A stretch of DNA of 64,000 nt from the NCBI RefSeq assembly GCF_025567315.1, contig NZ_JAOQJE010000011.1, positions 23,076 through 87,075 on the forward strand, written 5' to 3'. Within the stretch, counting starts at the first letter, position 1. Every line of letters starts with the position of its first letter. Positions 17,018 to 25,220 of this stretch are shown here, one piece after another. Source of the stretch: Agathobaculum ammoniilyticum. Lineage in GTDB: Bacteria > Bacillota > Clostridia > Oscillospirales > Butyricicoccaceae. Made by a program: the position numbers and the translations under genes. A model generated the notes under the pieces. It saw only the letters and a program-made list of their open reading frames with translations, was not told where the DNA came from and ran no database searches.

Positions 17018-19090
17018 ATGAAACGAATTTTTGACAATGTCATATCTGTGTTCGTGGTGGTCATCGTGCTTTTTCTTCTGATTCCGCTGCCGCCATTCCT
17101 GCTGGACGTATTTTTTATTCTGAATATTTCATTGTCGCTGATCATCCTGCTGATCACGATGAATATTAAGGAGCCGCTGGAATTTTCAATTTTTCCGTCG
17201 CTTCTGCTGATCACGACGCTGTTCCGTCTGGGACTGAATGTTTCCTCAACGCGCCTGATCCTGTCTGAGCAGGGGGAAGCAGGGCAGGTAATCAAGGTCT
17301 TTGGCGAATTCGTTATTCAGGGCAACGTGGTTATCGGCGTCATCATATTTCTGATCATTGTATTGATGCAGTTTATCGTAATCACAAAGGGAGCGGAGCG
17401 CGTGGCAGAAGTCGCAGCGCGTTTTACGCTGGACGCCATGCCTGGAAAGCAGATGGCGATTGATGCAGATTTGTCCTCCGGTATCATAAACGAACAGGAT
17501 GCCAGACGCCAGAGAGCGAAAATCCAGCGGGAAGCAGACTTCTATGGTGCAATGGACGGCGCGACCAAAATCGTAAAAGGTGATGCGATCATGTCGATCA
17601 TCATCACCTCGATCAACTTTATCGCGGGCTCAATCATTGGCATTGTACAGTCTGGCATGGAACTGAGCGATGTTCTCAGCATTTACTCGATTGCAACGAT
17701 TGGCGACGGCTTGGTATCGCAGCTGCCGGCGCTGATGATTTCCACAGCTACCGGCATGATCGTAACACGTTCGGTTGCGGATGGAAGCCTGAACAACGAT
17801 GTAATCCGTCAGTTTCTGGCGCAGCCGCGCGCGCTTTCGATTGCGGGGCTGATACTTGCCATATTTGCGGTCCTTCCCGGTACGCCGCATGTTCAGCTCA
17901 TATTGATCTCGGCTGCTCTGTTTCTGGTCAGCCGGCGGGTAACCAGCCAGATGGAGGCGCTGGAACGGCAGCAGCAGGAACTGCCGGCGGCACAGGAAGC
18001 TGCAAAACGCGAGGCGGAAGCACAGCAATCCGAGATGGATTATTATAAAGATATTAATAATGTGTACTCGCTGATCAATATCGAGCCGATCGAAATGGAA
18101 TTTGGATATAGTCTGATCCCGCTGGTTGATGAATCGAGCGGGGGCAAGCTGATCAGCCGTATCGTTATTTTCCGGCGCCAGTATGCACAGGATATGGGCT
18201 TTGTCGTGCCGTCTATCCGCTTGCGTGATGTGGCGATGCTGGGGACCAACCAGTATGTCATCAAGATTAAAGGGGAGGAAGTGGCGCGCGGAGAGATCCT
18301 GACAGATTATTATCTTGCGTTGGAGCCGCCGAATCCCGCAGGGGAAATCGACGGGATTGAAACCATAGAACCCTCCTATGGGATCCCCTCTCGCTGGATT
18401 CTGCCCGAAAATAAAGAAATGGCGGAGATCTATGGCTATACAGTGATCGACCCGCTTTCGGTTATGCTGACACATTTGTCGGAAACGATTAAAAAGCATA
18501 CCTATGAAATCCTGAACCGTGCGGAAACCATACAGCTTGTGGATAACATGAAGAGAATCGCCCCCCAGTTGGTGGAAGAGGCGTTCCCCAACGTTATCTC
18601 CTATGCAATGCTGGAGAAGATTCTGAAAAACCTGTTAAAAGAAGGGATACCGATTAAGGATATGGTGACCATCGTCGAAACGGTTGTTGACGCGGTAGCG
18701 ATTACTAGGGATACGGATTTGATTACCGAAAGCGTGCGTGCCCAGTTGAAGCGGACGATTACCCACCGGTTCTGCGAGGATGGAAAGCTGAACGTAATTA
18801 CACTGGATGCAGAAGTGGAGAAGAAGATCGTGGCAAGCCTGACGAAAAATGAACAGGGCGTTTATCTTGCCATCGGCCCCGAACTGATGCAAAAGCTTTT
18901 GTCACAGCTGGGGGAATATGTAAAAAAGTTTGCCGAGCTTTCGCAGAAGCCGATTCTGCTGACCAGCCATATCATCCGGATATATTTGAGCAGGCTGCTG
19001 GAACAGTTTTATCCGGATATAACAGTGCTTTCCTTTAATGAGATTATTACAAACGTGCAGATTCAGTCGCTGGGAAACGTTACGCTTTGA
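17018..19090 (+). CDS. flhA: FlhA, flagellar export gate protein
   Basis: FlhA forms the nonameric export ring with a membrane half and a cytoplasmic chaperone-docking half. The 690-residue product shows the N-terminal membrane bundle, the conserved FHIPEP-type region (TLFRLGLNVSSTRLIL, KGAERVAEVAARFTLDAMPG, then KQMAIDADL) and the cytoplasmic domain with SYAMLEKILKNLLKEGIPI. In many Firmicutes flhF and flhG come next; here the sigma factor gene follows after 43 bases and neither is seen. Confidence 0.97.
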   Translation: MKRIFDNVISVFVVVIVLFLLIPLPPFLLDVFFILNISLSLIILLITMNIKEPLEFSIFPSLLLITTLFRLGLNVSSTRLILSEQGEAGQVIKVFGEFVIQGNVVIGVIIFLIIVLMQFIVITKGAERVAEVAARFTLDAMPGKQMAIDADLSSGIINEQDARRQRAKIQREADFYGAMDGATKIVKGDAIMSIIITSINFIAGSIIGIVQSGMELSDVLSIYSIATIGDGLVSQLPALMISTATGMIVTRSVADGSLNNDVIRQFLAQPRALSIAGLILAIFAVLPGTPHVQLILISAALFLVSRRVTSQMEALERQQQELPAAQEAAKREAEAQQSEMDYYKDINNVYSLINIEPIEMEFGYSLIPLVDESSGGKLISRIVIFRRQYAQDMGFVVPSIRLRDVAMLGTNQYVIKIKGEEVARGEILTDYYLALEPPNPAGEIDGIETIEPSYGIPSRWILPENKEMAEIYGYTVIDPLSVMLTHLSETIKKHTYEILNRAETIQLVDNMKRIAPQLVEEAFPNVISYAMLEKILKNLLKEGIPIKDMVTIVETVVDAVAITRDTDLITESVRAQLKRTITHRFCEDGKLNVITLDAEVEKKIVASLTKNEQGVYLAIGPELMQKLLSQLGEYVKKFAELSQKPILLTSHIIRIYLSRLLEQFYPDITVLSFNEIITNVQIQSLGNVTL

Positions 19091-19133
19091 TCTGGCATAG
19101 CCCGGAAGATGAGAGAGGACGGGAAGAGGCGTT

Positions 19134-19916
19134 TTGGAAGAACAGAAGCAGTGGGCAGAGCTGTCGAACGAGGCGCTGCTCGAAGAGTATAAGCAGTCCG
19201 GTGATAAGGAACTGAAAAAGGTTCTGGTGATGCGGTATGCCTGTCTTGTAAAAAATGTGGCACTAAAGCTGCGTGGGGTTTATGCCAGCTTCGCACAGGT
19301 CGATGATATTATTAACGAGGGGATCATCCTTTTAATGAATGCTCTGGATAAATTTGATCTGAGCCAAAATGTAAAGTTTGAAACCTTTATATGCAAACGC
19401 CTGCGCGGCATGATTATTGATGTTGCGCGGAAGCAGGACTGGATCCCCCGGTCCGTGCGCCGACATATGCGGGAGATCGATGAGGCCAATGGGCAACTAT
19501 ATACTCGACTGGGCAGGGCGCCAACAGATCAGGAGGTGGCAGGGCATCTTGGTATCAGCGTGGAGCGCTACCAAGCAGAGCTTGCCAAGACTGCTTTGTG
19601 CAATGTGCTTTCCCTGGACATGATGCTGGATGAAAACGATTCCGACACATTGGTGAAAAAGCTGCCGCAGAGTGACGCGGACGCCCAGCCGGAGGAGCGT
19701 TATCAGAAGAAGGAGATGCAGAAAGTTTTGCGTGACAGTATTGCAGGGCTGCGGGAAAATGAGCAGGTTGTTCTGTCACTGTATTATCAGAAGATGTTGC
19801 AGATGAAAGAGATAGCAAAGGTGCTTGGCGTAAGCGAGCCACGTGTTTCTCAGATCCATTCCAATGCGATCCGGAAGCTCCGAGCCGCAATGACAGCCTA
19901 TATATATGATACATAA
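19134..19916 (+). CDS. fliA: FliA/SigD, flagellar sigma-28 factor
   Basis: This 260-residue sigma-70 family protein has the flagellar subgroup layout. Region 2 includes VDDIINEGIILLMNALDKFD and KFETFICKRLRGMIIDVARK, region 3 includes LGRAPTDQEVAGHLGIS, and region 4 has the helix-turn-helix MKEIAKVLGVSEPRVSQIHS. The start is TTG at 19134, preceded by GGGAAGAGG. It should transcribe the late genes (candidate promoters near 26896, 39368, 51376 and 59257) and be inhibited by FlgM at 51457. Confidence 0.95.
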   Translation: MEEQKQWAELSNEALLEEYKQSGDKELKKVLVMRYACLVKNVALKLRGVYASFAQVDDIINEGIILLMNALDKFDLSQNVKFETFICKRLRGMIIDVARKQDWIPRSVRRHMREIDEANGQLYTRLGRAPTDQEVAGHLGISVERYQAELAKTALCNVLSLDMMLDENDSDTLVKKLPQSDADAQPEERYQKKEMQKVLRDSIAGLRENEQVVLSLYYQKMLQMKEIAKVLGVSEPRVSQIHSNAIRKLRAAMTAYIYDT

Positions 19917-19933
19917 CGAGGGAGGAATACGCA

Positions 19934-20689
19934 GTGTATAAAGGATTTTACGATCTGACCTCGGCCATGCTCACGCAGACGAGGAACCTGGATGTGATCG
20001 GCAATAACATGAGCAATACTGCCACCACAGGCTATAAAGCAGATCGCTATGCGGACACGACCTTTGATGAGGTTATGCGCAGCCGAGTGGGGAACAAGCA
20101 GAAAGCCCCGCAGGCATTGGGTACAACGACGAGTTATATCACAGCGCTCGATGAGGTATATACCGATCACTCCCAAGGTGGGCTGGAGCAGACGGGGCTT
20201 CCGTTCGATTTTGCCATAGAAGGGGAAGGATATTTTGCCGTTCAAAGTGCGTCGGGGCGGGTATATACGAGAAACGGATCGTTTATGCTGGACGATCAAG
20301 GTTATCTCTACCTTGCTGGACAAGGGCGCGTACTGGGACAAAACGGACAGCCTATCTATCTGGGGACGGATCATATCACTGCCTTAACTGATGGTACGAT
20401 CATGGGGCCGGACGGGCGTGTGCTGGGAGCCTTGGGCGTATTTGCATTTGCCGATCCAGCGCAGACGCTGGAAAAGACGGGGGAGGGGATGTTCACTGCC
20501 AATATCCAGCCGCAGGCAGCAGGCAACCGGATAATCCACCATAAAATGATTGAGCGCTCCAATATTGACCTGGTACAGCAGATGACCGAGATGATGACCT
20601 GCCAACGTGCCTTGCAGAGTTCATCGCAGTTAAGCAAAATGTATGATCAGCTTATGACGAAGACTTCGACCGAACTTGGGCGAGTTTAA
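19934..20689 (+). CDS. flgF: FlgF/FlhO-type flagellar rod protein
   Basis: This 251-residue rod/hook-family protein begins MYKGFYDLTSAMLTQTRNLD followed by VIGNNMSNTATTGYKADR. It ends in the conserved helix IERSNIDLVQQMTEMMTCQRALQ. The start is GTG at 19934 behind GAGGGAGGA. Together with the next gene it forms the FlhO-FlhP pair of Firmicutes, which builds the rod. Assigning FlgF rather than FlgG rests on order. Confidence 0.88.
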   Translation: MYKGFYDLTSAMLTQTRNLDVIGNNMSNTATTGYKADRYADTTFDEVMRSRVGNKQKAPQALGTTTSYITALDEVYTDHSQGGLEQTGLPFDFAIEGEGYFAVQSASGRVYTRNGSFMLDDQGYLYLAGQGRVLGQNGQPIYLGTDHITALTDGTIMGPDGRVLGALGVFAFADPAQTLEKTGEGMFTANIQPQAAGNRIIHHKMIERSNIDLVQQMTEMMTCQRALQSSSQLSKMYDQLMTKTSTELGRV

Positions 20690-20713
20690 AAAATCGAAAG
20701 GGAGCCTTAAAGC

Positions 20714-21430
20714 ATGAATCAGTCCTTTTATGCCGCTTCTGTTGCAGTATCGCAGCAACAGAAACGGCTGAACGTAACAGCCAATAATCTGGCAAACGTC
20801 AATAATGCCGGCTTTAAAGCGGAAAAAGCGCAGTTTTCCGACCTGCTTTACCGGAACTGGACGGGACCCGATAATGCAGCCCTGCCGCGTGGGTCGGGCA
20901 GCCGCATGATCCAGACGGCGACGGATTTTTCTCAGGGCGCCATGATGACGCGGGAGTCCGGCCAAAACTATGGCATAGAGGGACTCGGCTTTTTTGCCCT
21001 GCTGAATCCACAGAGCAATGAAATATGCTATACGCGCTCTGGCGCTTTCCACTGGGGAAGTGTCCAGCGCGGAGAGCAGGCGGTGTTCTACCTGTGCGAC
21101 AGCGACGGGTATTATGTGCTTGATCAAAACAGGCAGCCGATTGAGTTGACCAATGGTACGGAAGCGGCGTATCCCGTTGGTGTATTTGATTTTGCCAATA
21201 CGGATGGGATGCAGCATTTGGGCTCTAACAAGTTGCTTCCAGTTGCAAAGAACGGCGCGCCGCTTCCAGCAACAGGCAAGGCGATGAAAGGCGTATTGGA
21301 AGCATCTAATACAGACATTGCAACGGAGTTCGGTAAGGTGATCGAGGCGCAACGGTCTTTTTCCTATGCGCTGAAGATGCTGCAGACACAGGATGAAGTG
21401 GAGTCAACAATCAACGGCTTAAGGACCTGA
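20714..21430 (+). CDS. flgG: FlgG/FlhP-type flagellar rod protein
   Basis: This is the second rod protein of the tandem pair, 238 residues. The N-terminus reads MNQSFYAASVAVSQQQKRLN then VTANNLANVNNAGFKAEK. The C-terminus has GVLEASNTDIATEFGKVIEA and QRSFSYALKMLQTQDE, the distal-rod family ending. It is 24 bases after flgF and is followed by cheC. FlgG versus FlgF is assigned by position only. Confidence 0.88.
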   Translation: MNQSFYAASVAVSQQQKRLNVTANNLANVNNAGFKAEKAQFSDLLYRNWTGPDNAALPRGSGSRMIQTATDFSQGAMMTRESGQNYGIEGLGFFALLNPQSNEICYTRSGAFHWGSVQRGEQAVFYLCDSDGYYVLDQNRQPIELTNGTEAAYPVGVFDFANTDGMQHLGSNKLLPVAKNGAPLPATGKAMKGVLEASNTDIATEFGKVIEAQRSFSYALKMLQTQDEVESTINGLRT

Positions 21431-21445
21431 TAGGAGAGCAAGTAC

Positions 21446-22069
21446 GTGAATTTACGAAAATATGAGGAAATGAATTCACAGCAGATCGATGCACTGCGTG
21501 AAGTAGGCAGTATAGGGACGGGAAATGCTGCGACAGCTTTATCCGCATTGTTGGGCTGCGAGGTGCGCATCCCTCTGCCAGAGGTTCAGGTGCTGGAGTT
21601 CAACGACGCTGTAGAAAAGCTGGGTGGCTTTGAAACCGTTTCTGCAGGCATCATCTCCAGCCTGAGTGGAGAAATCAATGGGTTGATGCTGGCGCTGGTG
21701 CAGCTGGATGCAATCAACCTGATCCTGAAGCACATTATGGGAAAGCAGATCGTCAGTTATGACGACCTGACAGAGCTGGAGGATTCAGCGGTTATCGAGG
21801 TCGGGAACATACTGATCTCCTCTTTTGTCAATGCGCTGTCCGGACTGTCCGGCGTCAAGATCGTGCCATCGGTACCCCAGCTGACGATCGATATGCAGGG
21901 AGCGATCATTACCGTACCAATGGCGGCTTACGGCAACCAGTCGGATTACATTATGCTGATCGGGGGCAGCTTTCTGGTAGAGGGGAAGGAGCTTCCCTGC
22001 CGGCTGCTCCTTGCGCCGGATGTACGTTCGCTGAATTATCTTCTGCACAGGTTGGGAATTGACGGATGA
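21446..22069 (+). CDS. cheC: CheC, CheY-P phosphatase
   Basis: CheC dephosphorylates CheY-P and pairs with CheD in adaptation. The 207-residue product has the two symmetrical helices of the family. The second carries an intact Glu-x-x-Asn in AVIEVGNILISSFVNALSGL. The first reads REVGSIGTGNAATAL, where Ser stands at the usual Asn position, so the first site may be inactive. The start is taken as GTG 21446 behind AGGAGA; an ATG at 21470 is also possible. The stop overlaps the cheD start. Confidence 0.93.
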   Translation: MNLRKYEEMNSQQIDALREVGSIGTGNAATALSALLGCEVRIPLPEVQVLEFNDAVEKLGGFETVSAGIISSLSGEINGLMLALVQLDAINLILKHIMGKQIVSYDDLTELEDSAVIEVGNILISSFVNALSGLSGVKIVPSVPQLTIDMQGAIITVPMAAYGNQSDYIMLIGGSFLVEGKELPCRLLLAPDVRSLNYLLHRLGIDG

Positions 22070-22545
22070 ATAAGCTGACAGTCGGCATTGCCGATATGAA
22101 AATGGCACGCGATGAGGGCGTTTTAATTACCTATGCATTAGGCTCCTGCATAGGCATTTGTCTCTATGACCCATTTATCAGGCTGGGGGCGCTGGTGCAT
22201 GTCATGCTGCCGCTCAATATGGAAGCGAACCGTACCTCGCCGTTGAAGTATGCGGATACTGGGATACGCCTGACGATCAGTAAGATGGAACAAAGAGGCG
22301 CGCGGCGCTCGCGCCTGGTAGCAAAGATCGCGGGCGGGGCGAAAATGTTTGACGTAGCAGGGAACGGGAGCCTGGGCAGCATCGGGCAGAGGAACATCGA
22401 CAGCGTGCATCAGGTGCTGCAGCAGGAGCGGGTTCGGCTGTTGCGAGAGGATGTCGGCGGACGAAGTGCGCGCACGTTGTTATTTGATGTTGCTACCGGA
22501 GAGGGCTGCATCAAGGTCGTCGGTAAGGCGGAGAAAATACTTTGA
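22066..22545 (+). CDS. cheD: CheD, chemoreceptor glutamine deamidase
   Basis: CheD deamidates receptor glutamines and stimulates CheC. The 159-residue protein has the catalytic Cys in YALGSCIGICLYD, the catalytic His in LGALVHVMLP, and the conserved KIAGGAKMF plus IGQRNI segments. It begins within the cheC stop codon, so the two interacting proteins are coupled translationally. Confidence 0.96.
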   Translation: MNKLTVGIADMKMARDEGVLITYALGSCIGICLYDPFIRLGALVHVMLPLNMEANRTSPLKYADTGIRLTISKMEQRGARRSRLVAKIAGGAKMFDVAGNGSLGSIGQRNIDSVHQVLQQERVRLLREDVGGRSARTLLFDVATGEGCIKVVGKAEKIL

Positions 22546-22573
22546 CATAACAGCGATCGAAGGAGTGGGAATT

Positions 22574-23506
22574 ATGCAGGAAAACAAGCGCGGCAATATC
22601 TTACTGGAATCGGGAACCAACGAAATTGAAATCATGCAGTTTACGGTCGATGATAACCTGTATGGCATTAATGTCGCAAAGGTGCGTGAGATTATGATGA
22701 GCGTGCCGGTAAAAGCAATGCCGCATGCCCATCCCGCGGTGGAGGGAATATTCAAGCCGCGCGATGTTGTGCTGACCGTGGTGGATCTTCCATTCTATCT
22801 CACAGGGCAGCATTCCAAGCCAAACCCCAAGGATTTGTTTATCGTTACCAATTTCAATAAAATGTATATTGCATTCCGCGTGCATACAGTGGTGGGGATC
22901 AGCCGCATTTCGTGGACAGATATTCAGAAGCCGGACAAAACGGTTTCCGGCGGCGAGGAAGGCGTGGCCACAGGCATTGCCCAGTGCGAAGGGCAACTGG
23001 TGACTGTGCTTGATTTTGAACGAATCGTTGCGGAAATAGCGCCAGAAACCACAATACAGATATCTGAAATCGAAAAAAAAGGGGCGCGTGCGCAGCGTAG
23101 CTGTCCGGTGCTGGTGGCGGAGGACTCGATCCTGCTGTCGCGTATGATACAGGATTCACTCGAAAAGGCAGGATATACAAACCTGCACATGTTCGCAAAT
23201 GGGCAGGAGCTGTGGGATTATATCGAACCGCTGGCAGAGGAGCCAGCGAACTTGGAAAGGCATGCTGCACTGGTTATCACCGATATTGAAATGCCCAGTA
23301 TGGATGGACACAGGCTGACCAAGCTGATCAAATCTGACCCGGTGCTGCGCGAGATACCGGTTATTATTTTCTCATCGCTGGTGACTGAGGAAATGCGTGT
23401 GAAGGGAAAGGAACTTGGTGCGGACGAGCAGCTATCCAAGCCTGAGATTGGACACCTGGTGGATGTGATGGACGGCTTGCTGGATAAAAAGAAGCAGGCA
23501 AGGTAA
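22574..23506 (+). CDS. cheV: CheV, CheW-receiver coupling protein
   Basis: CheV couples receptors to CheA and provides phosphorylation-dependent adaptation. The 310-residue protein has an N-terminal CheW domain (EIMQFTVDDNLYGINVAKVREIM onward, given here as two parts) and a C-terminal receiver with AEDS, phospho-acceptor Asp in LVITDIEMPSMDG and Lys in QLSKPEI. The frame extends upstream into cheD, but the ATG at 22574 has an AAGGAG site and gives the standard N-terminus. Confidence 0.94.
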   Translation: MQENKRGNILLESGTNEIEIMQFTVDDNLYGINVAKVREIMMSVPVKAMPHAHPAVEGIFKPRDVVLTVVDLPFYLTGQHSKPNPKDLFIVTNFNKMYIAFRVHTVVGISRISWTDIQKPDKTVSGGEEGVATGIAQCEGQLVTVLDFERIVAEIAPETTIQISEIEKKGARAQRSCPVLVAEDSILLSRMIQDSLEKAGYTNLHMFANGQELWDYIEPLAEEPANLERHAALVITDIEMPSMDGHRLTKLIKSDPVLREIPVIIFSSLVTEEMRVKGKELGADEQLSKPEIGHLVDVMDGLLDKKKQAR

Positions 23507-23530
23507 AAGCGGCCAAAGGGGGCAGATTTC

Positions 23531-24859
23531 ATGGTAAAAAATAAATATATTGTCCGGCAGGCAATCAAGGACGCGGACAGCCATGTGCTGGGATATGAGA
23601 TTATGTATTCCAACGGAAATGAGGCATACGGAGGGGATACGGGAGAGGATGCGGCGGCTGCGGAAGCAATTTACGACTTCCTGATGCAGAACTCTGAAAA
23701 AGCCCTTAAGGATTCCTGTACATTTATGACCTTCACCAGTTCCTTGCTGGCGCGCCGCACACCGCATCTGTTTAAGAACGACTCGCTCATCATTCAAATC
23801 GATGACAGTGTAATCATCCATCCTTTTGCCATGCATTTGGTACAGCAGTATGCAAAAGAGGGATACCAGATTGCAGTCAACGATTTTCAGTTTATGCCGC
23901 GCTATCTGGGCATGTTGGAATATATCTCCTATATTAAACTCAATATGCAGACAACAGGAGGCAACTCGGCGGAAAATGTCATGCGTGTGGCGCACAGTAT
24001 GAATAAGCGTGTGATCGCCACGGGCGTGGATGACCAGCAGAAGTTTGACCAGGCCAGAGAACTGGGCGTTTATGGCATGCAGGGAGCATTTGTGGCAGAT
24101 AAGTTGGCGAATAAGGTGCATCAAAGCGGCTACCTGCGCAGTAATTTCTTTCGTCTGGTTGTTGCGGTTACACGTGAGGAGCCCGATGTACAGGAAATTG
24201 AGCAGATCATTTCCATGGATGTTACACTGACTTACAGCCTGCTCAAAATTGCCAACTCGGCTTATTTTGCGCGCCGTACACAGACGACCTCCGTCCAGCA
24301 GGCGATTATGACACTTGGATTAAACCAGATTAAGCGCTGGGTATACCTGCTCAGCGCGGGCGACCAGAGCGCGCAGGAGCTGGAGGATTCCGAGGAGTTT
24401 ATCAAACGGTCGTTTATGCGAGCAAGCTTTGCAGGCGAGCTGCACCGCTATATGAAGCAGAAGCCCTTGACCCGTTCAGAGGCATACCTGCTTGGTATGT
24501 TCTCTACGCTGGGCTACCTGATCGATGCGCCGATGGAGGATATCCTTTCGGATATCCCGATGGTGGACGAACTACGGAATGCATTGCTCAGACATGAAGG
24601 GACTGCGGGCAAGCTGCTTGAACTGATCATAAGCTATGAGAAGGCAGATTGGAAGCAGATTACGGAAAACGCGGAAGCGCTGGGAATACCGGCAAACCTG
24701 CTCACGACCATTTATTTCGACTGTATGGAGGAAGTGAACCGGATGTGGGAGCAGATGCTCCACCCGGCTATGAGCGAAGAGGAGGCCGCCGATGCGCAAG
24801 CGGCGCTCACGGCGCAGCCTGACAATGAAAAAGAGTCTCTGCCAAGAGAGGAGAACTAA
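23531..24859 (+). CDS. Degenerate EAL plus HDOD domain signalling protein
   Basis: The 442-residue protein has a YuxH/CdgJ-like architecture. The N-terminal EAL-like domain (residues 1-200) starts KYIVRQAIKDADSHVLGYEI. Its EAL motif is replaced by YEIM and the usual DDFG by NDFQ, so phosphodiesterase activity is unlikely. The C-terminal HDOD domain (about 200-400) contains IISMDVTLTYSLLKIANSAY and AIMTLGLNQIKRWVYLL. Such proteins regulate motility or c-di-GMP signalling through protein contacts. It is the last gene of the first large operon and is followed by a terminator. Confidence 0.9.
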   Translation: MVKNKYIVRQAIKDADSHVLGYEIMYSNGNEAYGGDTGEDAAAAEAIYDFLMQNSEKALKDSCTFMTFTSSLLARRTPHLFKNDSLIIQIDDSVIIHPFAMHLVQQYAKEGYQIAVNDFQFMPRYLGMLEYISYIKLNMQTTGGNSAENVMRVAHSMNKRVIATGVDDQQKFDQARELGVYGMQGAFVADKLANKVHQSGYLRSNFFRLVVAVTREEPDVQEIEQIISMDVTLTYSLLKIANSAYFARRTQTTSVQQAIMTLGLNQIKRWVYLLSAGDQSAQELEDSEEFIKRSFMRASFAGELHRYMKQKPLTRSEAYLLGMFSTLGYLIDAPMEDILSDIPMVDELRNALLRHEGTAGKLLELIISYEKADWKQITENAEALGIPANLLTTIYFDCMEEVNRMWEQMLHPAMSEEEAADAQAALTAQPDNEKESLPREEN

Positions 24860-24885
24860 AAAAGGAGCCATATGGCTCCTTTTTT
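24858..24885 (+). terminator. Intrinsic terminator of the fla/che operon
   Basis: A perfect GGAGCCATATGGCTCC palindrome is flanked by an A-run on the left and a T-run on the right. It immediately follows the EAL-HDOD stop codon. The A/T symmetry could also let it act on the minus strand. Confidence 0.92.
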
Positions 24886-24897
24886 ATGAAAATATCA

Positions 24898-24923
24898 GGG
24901 GAGGTACGGCGCCGTACCTCCCC
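24898..24923 (-). terminator. Perfect 26-bp palindrome after the yjfB-like gene
   Basis: GGGGAGGTACGGC is followed directly by its exact reverse complement. On the minus strand it lies seven bases past the stop codon of the yjfB-like gene and is followed by an AT-rich stretch with TTTT. It probably ends the flagellin-yjfB transcript, back to back with the plus-strand terminator. Confidence 0.75.
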
Positions 24924-24930
24924 ATTGGCA

Positions 24931-25113
24931 TTATGCACAGGTATTGATATGCTCTCCCACGCCCGGCTGGGCGGGAAGCATCTGCAGAAGCTCCTGCGCG
25001 GCAAGCTCCGCGGAGTCCATCGACTTTTTGGCAATCGAGATCGATACGCTCTGCTGTAGCTGTGCCGCATGCATGGAAACCGAAAGACCAGCGATATCGC
25101 TCATCATACTCAT
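24931..25113 (-). CDS. YjfB-family putative motility protein
   Basis: This 60-residue protein matches the small YjfB family by its start, MSDIAGLSVSMHAAQLQQSV, then ISIAKKSMDSAELAAQELLQML. The family is found near flagellar genes and in Bacillus is expressed with the SigD regulon; its molecular role is unknown. A perfect AGGAGG site (25123-25128) lies nine bases upstream of the ATG. It sits downstream of flagellin in the same direction, so it may be expressed by readthrough. Confidence 0.82.
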   Translation of the reverse strand: MSMMSDIAGLSVSMHAAQLQQSVSISIAKKSMDSAELAAQELLQMLPAQPGVGEHINTCA

Positions 25114-25148
25114 TTGCGGTTACCTCCTCTTTGCGGGTCCATAAATGC

Positions 25149-25178
25149 AGGAAAGCACGCGGAAATGCGTGCCTTCCT
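25149..25178 (-). other. Hairpin after the flagellin gene
   Basis: Two 12-base arms pair on the minus-strand transcript with one G-U wobble; on the plus strand the same position is an A-C mismatch, so the structure favours minus-strand RNA. It lies about 40 bases past the flagellin stop and lacks a T-run. It may be a stabilising 3' end or a partial terminator between flagellin and the yjfB-like gene. Confidence 0.55.
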
Positions 25179-25220
25179 GTGATGTGTAGGGATAATAAAT
25201 ATTGCAGTACAACAAAAACC

